Positions 11,352-20,301 of a stretch of DNA of 64,000 nt are shown here, piece by piece. The stretch covers positions 1,178,001 through 1,242,000 of the forward strand of contig MBPM02000001.1 of assembly GCA_001695595.3 (NCBI GenBank). The letters run 5' to 3'. Within the stretch, counting starts at the first letter, position 1, and each line of letters opens with the position of its first letter. This DNA comes from Plasmopara viticola (taxonomy: Eukaryota; Oomycota; Peronosporomycetes; Peronosporales; Peronosporaceae). The notes below the pieces were generated by a model that saw nothing but the letters and a program-made list of their open reading frames with translations, searched no databases and had not been told where the DNA came from. A program made the translations under genes and the position numbers.

Positions 11352-12709
11352 GGCGAAAACGAAAGTCGAAAGAAGTAGCGCTGCTCTCACTTCTCCCTCC
11401 ATGTGTCTCCGGAACCGAACACGCAAGTGAAGTTGAGAGACCGGTCTACGAACGTATAGTGTACCGAGTCTCTTATTTCGGACGCTTAGCGGTCATCTAA
11501 ATCTACTCAATCCATTTTTTTTACTATTATTTTCTTCAAAGGCAAAAATCTATGTTAATCGGCTTGGAAGCCTCTGTTGGTGCTACTCAGTGGGAGCACC
11601 GGAGCACGTAAGCTTAGGCCTCAGAGCATAATTTTGTAGAGCGCAACCGCTGAGATGCGATTTAGCTGCGCTGCAGCAGAAAGAGCAAAAAAAAGATTGC
11701 ATTGTCAGGCCACCTATTTTTTGGTCAGTTCAAATCGCGCGCCCGGCAGAGCGAAAGGTTGTGCGATTGATCCTGGACTTTTCGGAAGCGTGTACGTAGA
11801 AAATCCTTCCGCGTAAGCATTAAAATTGACTTACTAGATGTGATGGGTCACACCGCACCTTGCAAAGAAGAAGCGGGTCGAAGAATATGTAAACGGCTGC
11901 TCTCAATTCGAAGTTCCAAGAGAGAAAAGATTCCCTAATGCAGTTTTGATGATTGACCTTCAAAAGAAATTAAATGCTTTTTTCACTTTTTTGGCAATTA
12001 TCGCTCGAAGTATATCGGTAGTCGAAGCCGGTTTCAATACCGGTGGGGGACCAGAAGCCATTATTGTATGATAGCTTTGTTTTTACGGGAAGGCATGTAA
12101 CGGTCAACTACATTCAATGTTATTTCAATCAAGGCATTGATTGACTATAAAGCACCAGCGGTTTTCTGATGTTTTCAATTGGAACATTTATACGCTTCTG
12201 CCAAAAAGGATGAGGTGCTTTTTGCCTTTCTCGCTTCAGTCCTCAAGAACAAGAAGGCCTGATCGTAGCACCTGGTTTTCGCGCCGCCTCTGACTGGCGA
12301 ATATTATATACATAATTCATATCAATTCACGCATGACAAGTTATATTTACGGTAGCGACATTAAAAAGTCAGTCACAAACGCTATATCGACAAGGATAAG
12401 ATAGTTTACGATTAGAATTCTACAACCGGCATCGCAGTTGACATGGGTACGTCACTGCTCTACCACTTGCCACAATAACCGCTGACTGTGTCGAAAGTTG
12501 ACTTTTTTTGACTCAAAGAAGAAACCTCGCGCCGATTCGAGGACCACGGAGTCAGCAGCCCCAACCACTCGGTTGATCGTGTCCAGAGATATTAATAGTC
12601 AAATGCTTGGCTTCACCTACCCAGCGTCAGTTTGACGGTTTTCTCCTTCCTCTTTCGGTCACTTCTTTCTCGACGGCCCGACCAGTTGAGCCACAAGTTC
12701 CGAGTGCCC
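11352..12709. other. intergenic region upstream of the PH-domain gene
   Basis: No gene recognised. The last 150 bp before 12710 is expected to hold the upstream promoter of the next gene. A frame open from TTG 12607 runs into that gene but is judged to be untranslated leader. Confidence 0.4.
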
Positions 12710-12716
12710 TCACTTT
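12710..12716 (+). promoter_or_regulatory. oomycete initiator-like element
   Basis: TCACTTT matches the oomycete initiator consensus YCAYTYY and lies 47 bp before the ATG at 12763, the usual spacing in oomycetes, whose 5' leaders are short. It supports transcription starting here and hence an ATG start at 12763 rather than further upstream. The match is short and could be chance. Confidence 0.5.
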
Positions 12717-12762
12717 CACTCTAACATCAACGAATTCTTCTCTGTGTTTTCTTATTACTAAA

Positions 12763-14595
12763 ATGCAGCCATGGTCGGGCGGCCGCCGCGAGCGTTCGTC
12801 AAGTGTCGTGCTGCTGGGCAAGCTTTCGGCAATTGTGCGGCGCGGTAGTGTGTTTCAGGAGGACCCAGAGGATGCCTCTAGCAACAGCAGCAGCAACAAC
12901 AGTGAGGACAAGGAATGCGACGACGATCGATTAATGATGACTAGAAGTCAACGTGCGCGGCGTCGCAGTGTTGGTGCTACTTCCTCGCTGCAGTCGAGTG
13001 TGACGTTGAAGAAACCGAGAAATCCGGGCCGAAGTTCAAACCAGCGGCTTCAATTTTATCCGGCACGGCCACTTGTGACGGCGGCACAGGCAAAGCCGAT
13101 GAGTCTGGCAGAGCTTATGAGAAGAGCGACGCTCGAAAATCAAATGAAGGATTTTAAGGCCTTGCACGCAAAGTTTGCACCCTCGCTGACACCATTGGAT
13201 GACTCAGAGGAAAAGGATGTGTTGGTTGAAAAGGACTTTAAATTGGACGATAAAGATATGGACAACAATGAGCAGGAAACTCTTGAAGAGGAGGAACGGC
13301 GTGCGACGATTGGTGCCGTGGATGAGGAGTTGGGGAATGGAGAAAACGATCGAGCGTTTGGAAATGGTGAAGATTCGCTGGACTTTGATCTGGAGAACAT
13401 GGCGACGAGCGTGCACAGACTCATATATAGGATAAAAAGCGAAAGCTTCGTGACTGAGACTGATGAATATTATGACAACGCGTCGGACACGTCAAATCAA
13501 GATGACGACGAATTTAATGAGTCTAACGAAGAGGTCGTGAATCACATTGACGATGTGGAGGAGCTTGAGCTGGACAATAACGATGATTCTGAAGGCGAGA
13601 CATTTAGCCAGCATGAAGAGACAAGTGTTGACATTGAGAACGATTTATTGGTTCAAGAGTCAAATGTCGCATTAGATCAAGTCGCTGTGTCAACTCAAGA
13701 TCAACTAACGGCGAGCGTGAGGCGTCTTGTGATTCAGCTGAAGGACGACTCAGAACACGGAAGGAAACCTTTGGCTCAATCACACGGACATCGGTCTAAG
13801 TCGAAATTATCGGTGCGGAGGAGAGCTGGGTCATGCCCGACAGCATATGACCTTGGTGTCCAATCTCCAACTAGTGGATCTCCAGTGCCTTTACCTCCGT
13901 GCTTAAGCCCACCGCTCTTTTCGCGCGAGATGCATTCTGGCAAGAAACACAGGAAAAGCGCGTTTCTTCGGATTGGTCCGCGTGTGCTGGAGACGCTTCA
14001 CTTGCGAAAAAAGCGAAAGACTTACTTGTTCACCGACGAAGAGTTAGAAACAATCAAGGGTGCCCGGTGGAAGACAGCGGAGTTGGCCTTTCGCTTTGGT
14101 GGCAAGCACAGGTCGTACTTGGTACAAGCGATCAATATGTTTTTTCCTCTTCTCAAGTATGGACGACGTGGAGGTGCACACACCACCAGACTCCATTGCA
14201 ATCGCTGCGGAACATTGCAGTGGCAACACAAGCGCGGAAGTCTAAGTGAAGCGGTAGATTTGGCGGAAGTTCTTCAAGTGTTGGATGGTCGGCAGACTTC
14301 TGTGTTCCGCAAGTATGTCTACAACAGTGTGCTCGACACTTGTTCTTTCTCGGTTGTGTTTCAGGGACGGACACTGGATCTAGAGACTCAGACTTCAAGC
14401 CATCGGGACTGGTTGGTCAGTGCGCTAAGAACGCTCATCGCCTACGCCCGGCGCCAACGACGAATTGAGCAACAGGCTATTGCTGAACAGACAACATCAC
14501 CGGTGGAAGACGGGCTCCCTCTGTGTCCATCCATTCTTGAGCGCGAACGAAGTACTCCTTTGCCATCTCCAGTAGCAACTCAGCCAACTTGTTGA
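12763..14595 (+). CDS. PH-domain protein with acidic low-complexity middle
   Basis: Single-exon, 610 residues from ATG 12763 (MQPWSGGRRERSSS). The frame is open upstream to a TTG at 12607, but an initiator-like element at 12710 and the good ATG context favour 12763. The N-terminal third is Ser/Arg-rich and basic. Residues about 140-310 are strongly acidic with Glu/Asp runs, probably disordered. Residues about 450-560 form a pleckstrin-homology domain of the phospholipase-C/PRAF type: FPLLKYGRRGGAHTTRLHC (KYGRRGGAH at 465-473), then a serine-led loop, VFRKYVYNSVLDTCSFSVVF, RTLDLETQTSSHRDWLVSAL. Such domains bind phosphoinositides or proteins at membranes. No catalytic domain is present, so a scaffold or adaptor role is the inference. 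It converges with the next gene, 183 bp between stop codons. Confidence 0.8.
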   Translation: MQPWSGGRRERSSSVVLLGKLSAIVRRGSVFQEDPEDASSNSSSNNSEDKECDDDRLMMTRSQRARRRSVGATSSLQSSVTLKKPRNPGRSSNQRLQFYPARPLVTAAQAKPMSLAELMRRATLENQMKDFKALHAKFAPSLTPLDDSEEKDVLVEKDFKLDDKDMDNNEQETLEEEERRATIGAVDEELGNGENDRAFGNGEDSLDFDLENMATSVHRLIYRIKSESFVTETDEYYDNASDTSNQDDDEFNESNEEVVNHIDDVEELELDNNDDSEGETFSQHEETSVDIENDLLVQESNVALDQVAVSTQDQLTASVRRLVIQLKDDSEHGRKPLAQSHGHRSKSKLSVRRRAGSCPTAYDLGVQSPTSGSPVPLPPCLSPPLFSREMHSGKKHRKSAFLRIGPRVLETLHLRKKRKTYLFTDEELETIKGARWKTAELAFRFGGKHRSYLVQAINMFFPLLKYGRRGGAHTTRLHCNRCGTLQWQHKRGSLSEAVDLAEVLQVLDGRQTSVFRKYVYNSVLDTCSFSVVFQGRTLDLETQTSSHRDWLVSALRTLIAYARRQRRIEQQAIAEQTTSPVEDGLPLCPSILERERSTPLPSPVATQPTC

Positions 14596-14778
14596 CTTGA
14601 TCAATATTTCATTGTATCAGTTTTGCCTTCTAGCAACAGCATCCGGAACTTGTAGTATCATTAAAATTAATGCGCGTACTCGATCACTAGTATGGTTTAA
14701 ATGGGGCATGTGTTTCATAAAAAGCGATAGGACAATAAACAAGATGCTAAGTTGTAGTACCCTTCTGTGCACTTGCGC

Positions 14779-16848
14779 TCAAATAGTGGCATCATGAAAA
14801 ATGGCAGCATTCAAAGCACAATTTATCTCGTTCAGCTGTACAACTGCATCAACTCGCTTCGGAATTGCGTCTTGTGACAAACGTAGATATCGCTTCAGGA
14901 TACCGATGGATGCGATCACTTCCTCGGGTCGAGGACAGGACTCATCATTAGCGTCTCCTAGACCTTCGTTTGAACCATCTGCATGGCTTTCGTCATCAAG
15001 TCTTTTAGTGGATAAGTATCCATGCTTTTGGAGAACACCACGAATGATCTCAACTTCGTCGATTCCTGGATCGGTCACGGAAGCATTGCCTTCAAGTTCA
15101 ACGAAGGCTTGAGCATTCGAAGGGTCTGTCACACCAATCCAACGAAGAAAGTCAGGAGCAAGCTGGGCGATATTCGTCAATTGCTGCTGCAGCTCGTTAT
15201 ATTGTGGTGCTGCAGATGGCAAACCTTCAGTGACCGATACCGACAAGCCAGTACCATTCACCAAACCGGTGCCGTTAACACCATTTGCTTCAGAATTTGC
15301 GCTACCGTTATCATTGTCGACATTGTTTGAGGACTTGTTTAGGACTGTATCTGATGGAGAGCTGTTGGTGCTGCTGTTGCTTAAAACGATTCGCAAATTT
15401 AGAGATGCAATTGCCTGCGTGGGCAGTAAACCACTGCGAACCCAGCAGTTTTGAATGAGCTGTTTGTCAAGGCTGTGCAGAGCCACACAAAACCAGTGAA
15501 AAACGTTACGAGTATGCAAGTGGCGTTGCAGATGGAAACCGCGTGGGTTCTGGGTCATCAGGCTCAGACGGTAATTATTAAATAGTGTATCCACCATCTC
15601 ACAACGAAAACGTGTCTTGAAAGCTTGGGTCACGCCAAGATGACACGGATGAAAACGCAAAGTCTTGAAGTTTGGAGGCAAAAAATAGAGTTGAAGGTGG
15701 TCGTACACAAAAAATGTGCGGTGGTCTCCTTGAGAATCCAAAATCATAGCAGCTTTGACATGAGGGACGGCCGAGTCTAAAATCACGCGAAACGTGCGCT
15801 TGCGGGCTCGTGCAAGCTTGTTAAGCGACTTGAGCATGCTCACGGTTGTTTGCGCCACCTGCCAGCCTGTCTTCGAGTACCCATACTGAATATTGTACGT
15901 TTTTTTGGTGTCAATGTCTCCTAACAACCAAGGCTTACGGTGTGTACCGATTACTTGCAAATCATATTTTTCTCCTGCAGCACTCACAAAGAGCGACACT
16001 GTAAATCTTCCGTTGCTGCCATCACTTCCATTGACTGCGTCTGGACGGTACATAATAGCAAACTCACTGCCCGTCCAAATGTCATCCAAATCCACATCAC
16101 TAAACGCATGGTGCAACTCTCTCAGTCTCGTCTGAATGTCCACACTCTTAATGACACTCTGATCACCTCCTCCGTGCAGCTGCTTGCTGCTAAACGAGCC
16201 AAATCTGGTCCTATAACCGTCAAGCCAGCCATTTGATCCTGTAAATTTTTGCAATGCTTGCTTTACTTTGTCAGGCAACGCTGCATAGGGCTCTTGCACA
16301 AGTTTACAAGCCATTTCCATGGCCTTGTGCTGCAGCACAGTGCCAGTGAGCTTTATATCAGGGCTTGACACCTTCACCTCCATGCGCCATTTGTGCAGAC
16401 ACTCATCGAGCACTCGCAAATCGTACGTGCATTTTGTGGTTTTCCGCTTCTTTTTAGTCGCGTCGGCCGAGTCCGTTTCGGTGCGAATGAGGTCCTCTTG
16501 TCTACAGATGTTGGTAATGGTGGTACGCCCCACACGAAACTTCTCGGCCAATTCGCGGTGCGTAAACTTCTTACTTGCAGCTAGATCTACCACCTCGCGC
16601 TTTTGACCGAGCGTCAGGCGCATACGACGGCCGATAGGCAATCCTGACGTATTGGACGCACCAGTGCGGACAAGATCATCACTCTGCTGAGAAGAATGGT
16701 CGGGAGGCTCCGACGCAAAATTGGGTATTACAGAGGCATTATGTGGCGGCAGAGTTTGTAGTAGGGAAGTCCGTTGCTGATTCTGCTGTGAATGGGCTCG
16801 GGAATGGTTGCGCCCCGTATCCCCCGTGGCGTATAAGTCTTCAGCCAT
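14779..16848 (-). CDS. transposase-derived CENP-B/pogo-like DNA-binding protein, DDE degenerate
   Basis: Single exon, 689 residues from ATG 16848-16846 (MAEDLYATGD); the frame extends to a TTG at 16875, rejected as start. Order of domains: a psq/CENP-B N-type helix-turn-helix at about 74-116 (LTLGQKREVVDLAASKKF then HRELAEKFRVGRTTITNICR), a second CENP-B-type HTH at about 146-216 ending SNGWLDGYRTRFG, a DDE_1-like region at about 245-460, and a long Ser/Asn-rich tail. In the DDE region the second acidic site is kept (VILDSAVPH), but the third, normally L-Q-P-x-D-Q-G-V, reads FHPCHLGV with His replacing Asp, and the first 'DETG' block is not recognisable (DDIWTGSEFAIMYR). The frame is otherwise open over 2 kb. 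I see no inverted repeats around it. This pattern suggests a domesticated transposase acting as a DNA-binding or chromatin protein. Domestication is inference. Confidence 0.75.
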   Translation of the reverse strand: MAEDLYATGDTGRNHSRAHSQQNQQRTSLLQTLPPHNASVIPNFASEPPDHSSQQSDDLVRTGASNTSGLPIGRRMRLTLGQKREVVDLAASKKFTHRELAEKFRVGRTTITNICRQEDLIRTETDSADATKKKRKTTKCTYDLRVLDECLHKWRMEVKVSSPDIKLTGTVLQHKAMEMACKLVQEPYAALPDKVKQALQKFTGSNGWLDGYRTRFGSFSSKQLHGGGDQSVIKSVDIQTRLRELHHAFSDVDLDDIWTGSEFAIMYRPDAVNGSDGSNGRFTVSLFVSAAGEKYDLQVIGTHRKPWLLGDIDTKKTYNIQYGYSKTGWQVAQTTVSMLKSLNKLARARKRTFRVILDSAVPHVKAAMILDSQGDHRTFFVYDHLQLYFLPPNFKTLRFHPCHLGVTQAFKTRFRCEMVDTLFNNYRLSLMTQNPRGFHLQRHLHTRNVFHWFCVALHSLDKQLIQNCWVRSGLLPTQAIASLNLRIVLSNSSTNSSPSDTVLNKSSNNVDNDNGSANSEANGVNGTGLVNGTGLSVSVTEGLPSAAPQYNELQQQLTNIAQLAPDFLRWIGVTDPSNAQAFVELEGNASVTDPGIDEVEIIRGVLQKHGYLSTKRLDDESHADGSNEGLGDANDESCPRPEEVIASIGILKRYLRLSQDAIPKRVDAVVQLNEINCALNAAIFHDATI

Positions 16849-16951
16849 GTCGAGATCACAAAAGGGAGGGGTCAATATCTTGGCTTTGACCTTAGTTGTT
16901 GAACCGAGGGAGAGATTGATGTAATATTTAACATTTAACTAAATCTTTAGT
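16849..16951. promoter_or_regulatory. 103-bp shared divergent promoter
   Basis: Only 103 bp separate the start codons of the CENP-B-like gene (minus) and the SET gene (plus). Both 5' leaders and both core promoters must fit here, so co-regulation is likely. No perfect initiator consensus is visible in either direction. The sequence is AT-rich toward the SET gene. Confidence 0.55.
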
Positions 16952-18322
16952 ATGAGCGATCAGCTCAGTGCGTCAGTACAGGCGGCGTTCGGACTCTTTG
17001 ATGGCGACAGTAGCGACGAGGAGACGGCGGCGCTGCATGTACCGCCGCAAGAGATCGTTGATATGAGCTCTGTGGCTGTTACGCCATCATCCACTACGAA
17101 AGAGGAGCACCAAACGACTGCTAAAAGTACACGCAGTTTATTCAAGCCTTGGGATGACGTCAAGGCGCTCGCGGTGGGACCTATTGACTTGGTAATGAGC
17201 ATTGATGCGGTGGGAGGATCGCGTGGCTATGTGGCTACGAAAGATTTGGAGCCGGGCACGCTAGTGCTGGCGGAGCAGGTCTACGTGCCTTGGCCGAGTG
17301 ATTTGGAGACGTCAGACCCCGAGTTCTTTCTGGCTACGATGGAATCGCTGCTGTCGCGCCCAGACTATGCTACAATTATGGAGCACTTGAGCCATTTATA
17401 TCCCGAAAAGCTTGATGAGCTGCCCGAGGAAGTTTTGGCTGCAGGCCAGGAGAAATATGGCCCACATGTGGACGAATTGTGCAATATGTTTAGCGAGCTA
17501 GCGCTATCGCACGACCAGGTGCTGCAAATTATATTTGCTATGCAGTGCAATGCCTTTGAAAGCGGCGTCTTTTTATATAATGCCATGTTTAATCACGATT
17601 GTAATCCAAATTGCGTTAAATTTACGCCGGAAGATGCTAGTGCGGAAAGTGGAGTGTCGGAGGTGCGAGTAGCGCATCCTATTGCTAAAGGCGAGCAGCT
17701 CACCATCTCGTACTTGCACCCGCGGGAGCAAAGTCGTGAGAAACGACAAGAGAATTTGTGGAAGCAGTTTGGATTCAAGTGCTGCTGCAGACTTTGCAAG
17801 AGAGGCGATAGTGTTTTGCCTTTGCCTTCGACTGTTATGGTTAGTGACACTTCGAAGCCTGGCGTGTTGAATTTAGAAAATGTCCTGGTTAGTGCAGAAG
17901 ACATTATAAAAAGTAATCCTAAAAGGGCTTCGGACGCGCTCTCCATGGCATTAGAGACCTTGTCTGAAGCCCTGGAGATTGTGGCTCACGACCACTTGAT
18001 ATTTATGCGTATCCACAAACTGGTAGCAGATTCGTGCGATTTGTTGCTGCGTGCGAAGACCGGGCGTGTTTGCGAGCACTCGATCTTATTTCTACGCAGC
18101 AGTTATGAGCTGCTTGAGCTTCAGCGAGCTTACTTGAACCCAGACCACATTGACCTTGCGCGAACACTAAACGACGTAAGCCAAGGTATTCAGTTGCTGC
18201 TCTCTCACGATCCAAAGGTGTTGTTGATTGAGTTTCCGGAGTGGAAAGACTTTCGCCAAGCATCAGTCGTCGAAAATCAGTATCGCCGAGAGTACAGACG
18301 AATAAAGCGGATGTACGAATAG
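16952..18322 (+). CDS. SET-domain lysine methyltransferase (SMYD-like, no MYND)
   Basis: Single exon, 456 residues, ATG 16952. A Ser/Asp-rich N terminus precedes a SET domain that starts near residue 85 (AVGGSRGYVATKDLEPGTLV, SET-N), is interrupted by a helical insert, and resumes with the cofactor-binding motif FNHDCNPNC (N214, H215, C217, N220), then GEQLTISYL (247-255, catalytic Tyr 254). A post-SET cysteine cluster FKCCCRLC (277-282) should bind zinc together with C217. There is no MYND zinc finger in the insert, unlike animal SMYD proteins. The C-terminal 170 residues are helical, probably TPR-like. The expected activity is S-adenosylmethionine-dependent lysine methylation of a histone or other protein; the substrate is unknown. 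It diverges from the CENP-B-like gene over 103 bp. Confidence 0.85.
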   Translation: MSDQLSASVQAAFGLFDGDSSDEETAALHVPPQEIVDMSSVAVTPSSTTKEEHQTTAKSTRSLFKPWDDVKALAVGPIDLVMSIDAVGGSRGYVATKDLEPGTLVLAEQVYVPWPSDLETSDPEFFLATMESLLSRPDYATIMEHLSHLYPEKLDELPEEVLAAGQEKYGPHVDELCNMFSELALSHDQVLQIIFAMQCNAFESGVFLYNAMFNHDCNPNCVKFTPEDASAESGVSEVRVAHPIAKGEQLTISYLHPREQSREKRQENLWKQFGFKCCCRLCKRGDSVLPLPSTVMVSDTSKPGVLNLENVLVSAEDIIKSNPKRASDALSMALETLSEALEIVAHDHLIFMRIHKLVADSCDLLLRAKTGRVCEHSILFLRSSYELLELQRAYLNPDHIDLARTLNDVSQGIQLLLSHDPKVLLIEFPEWKDFRQASVVENQYRREYRRIKRMYE

Positions 18323-18502
18323 AGGTGCAATATGCTATAAAAAAACTGGTATAGCAATCAGAAAACAAATAGAATTTTTGGACTTCCGAAGCATTCTTGT
18401 CCATCTTAAGTAGACGTAATCTCAATCCACTCTTGCATCGTAAGCACAAAAACTCGTCCTTTAAAAATGCAGTGAATTAAAGAGCTCTTGCTTTGCAAAA
18501 AA

Positions 18503-20155
18503 TCACAATTGAAGCTTGCTCAATTCCACATTTAGACTTCCTAGCTTCCATAAAACAACACGGCCGTCAAGAGCTTCATCATACAAAAGTCGTTAGAAAA
18601 GTCACTAGTAAAGACGACTAATTGCAGAGCAAGCTACTTTTCGAAGCGTACCCGATGTCGAAAATTCGGTGACTCCACCAGAAGGGGATTTGACGTAAGG
18701 TTTTATGCATGTAATGTTGCTTTCGTGCTTCCTGTCACGCAGCAAACAACACGAATCGATATCAACATCATCGGTGGTGTGTCAACACAGTGAAATGTTC
18801 GGTCTTACATCCAAAGCATATTTCTATCGTGCTGAGTAGCATCAGACGACTGGCCTCTAGTCACCTTGCTCTCGAATAGGCTACGAGCTAAAATTTGACA
18901 GGTCAAATTAGTACAAATCAATGGGCCGAGATAATTAAGCCTTACCAGCGCTGAAACCACCCGCATTTTTCTTGAGCGCGCTTTCCGTCGGTTTCTTGTC
19001 GACAAACTCAGAGAATGACCTGTGTGACAAACAAGAAGCACGTCAATTTCAATTTTAATCCCAACTCTATAAAATTTCGACTCGTCAAAATTGTACCAAT
19101 AGTTGTTGCCATCCTGAGCGAACAGCACTGGATTGAAGTCATAACCAACTCCAACAATTGCAGAGTTCGACAGGAACATTATGCGCATAAGTGGCAGGTG
19201 CGAGAACCGAATCGACTGCGTCATGAAAATTCGTTATGACATCACAAAATGGGATTACCACACGCACATATGGTGACTATAGCAATCTCTTAAGTACCTG
19301 AACTGTTGGATATTCTCCAGGTGCACCGAAATGAACGATGTGGATAGACGATCCCTGGCCGGCAAATGCCAAGCAGTTGCCCTTTGGAGACCACGCAACA
19401 GCATTTACCCAAGCACTGGCATTGTCAAACTCTGCAAGGGGCTCACCGAATGGCGGCAAGGCTTCAAACGGCCCTGCGTCTGGTGGTCCGTCAATATCGT
19501 TAATGTGCGCTGAGAGCACGCGACACTTAAGGTCCGTGCTCGCGGTTACCAGTAGCTGACTGTTTGGGTGCCAGTCCAAGTCCGTGACCCTTTATCACAT
19601 TGTATTAGCTCAGCACTGATCTCCTTCAAGCTTAATAATAAAGGCAACGTACGTGGACTTGTGTTTTTTAATAATCTTGCTTACCCACCAGTTCTCAGCT
19701 TCCTGGTAGTAGCACACCGAGACGCACTTGGCACCGCTACTAACCGCAAATTTCTTGCCTACAATACCCATTAGTATCATAGTTGCCTTCTTTTAGCCCT
19801 GCTCTTTACCATTAGGACTCCACTTGACGTTGGTGGCAGCACGCGTGATTCGCAGCACGACGAGAAGTGGCTTCCACTGCCGATAGGGTGCATCGTATTT
19901 CCACACAAAAGCGCTTCGATCGTGTGAGCACGACACGATTTGGTCGTGCACAGGGGACCAGTCCAAACCGCACACGAGCATGTCGTGCTCCGTGAGCACA
20001 GCCTCCTTGCGCCATTGCGCAGGATCAGGAGCTTGACAGCCCGAGTAGATCCAAACTTCGTTTGAGTTGGGGCAAATGGCCAATTTGGAGCGATCTTTGT
20101 TCCACGCATGGCATGAGATGCCATCTGCTAGCTGGAAGAGATTCGCGTCGCCCAT
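18503..20155 (-). CDS. ARPC1: Arp2/3 complex subunit 1 (ARPC1/p41), WD40 protein
   Basis: Assembled from eight exons: 20155-19810, 19758-19653, 19589-19298, 19215-19097, 19019-18946, 18887-18809, 18731-18652, 18573-18503; introns are 51-82 bp, all GT-AG, phases consistent, giving 388 residues. The start MGDANLFQLADGISCHAWN matches the family N terminus. WD40 blades follow: LVCGLDWSPVHDQIVSCSHD, SAFVWKYD, TNVKWSPNGKKFAVSSGAK, YYQEAENWWVSKIIKKHKST, TDLDWHPNSQLLVTAS, WVNAVAWSPKGNCLAFAG, FLSNSAIVGVGYDFNPVLF, and the last blade FSTSALDGRVVLWKLG. This seven-bladed subunit helps the Arp2/3 complex nucleate branched actin, here presumably for endocytosis and cortical actin. A short insertion RNMLWM before KHESNITC depends on the sixth donor choice (18808) and is the least certain point. 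Confidence 0.9.
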
Positions 20156-20301
20156 GTTGAGTGCTGTTTGTATCAGCTGACTCCCCAATGAGCGATGTGA
20201 TGTGTCGCACATCAAGTACGCCATTACCTGGTTAAATCGCCGCGCAGCGCGCAAGAAAGCGATTACCCTCGACGAGCTTGGCTCCTGGACGCGGGTGCCA
20301 C
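20156..20301. promoter_or_regulatory. 146-bp shared divergent promoter
   Basis: The interval between the ATG of ARPC1 (20155, minus) and that of the uncharacterised 630-residue gene (20302, plus). It must hold both promoters. No consensus element is obvious. Confidence 0.5.

Noticed and set aside
12030..12055. tRNA B-box-like sequence GGTTTCAATACC
   Set aside because: No A-box or cloverleaf can be built around it.
16849..16875. Upstream TTG start adding nine residues to the CENP-B-like protein
   Set aside because: The codon is TTG, while a good ATG follows at 16848; nuclear eukaryotic starts are ATG.
18003..18449. 148-codon minus-strand frame over the SET gene 3' end
   Set aside because: Antisense to a well-supported coding exon and without domain signal.
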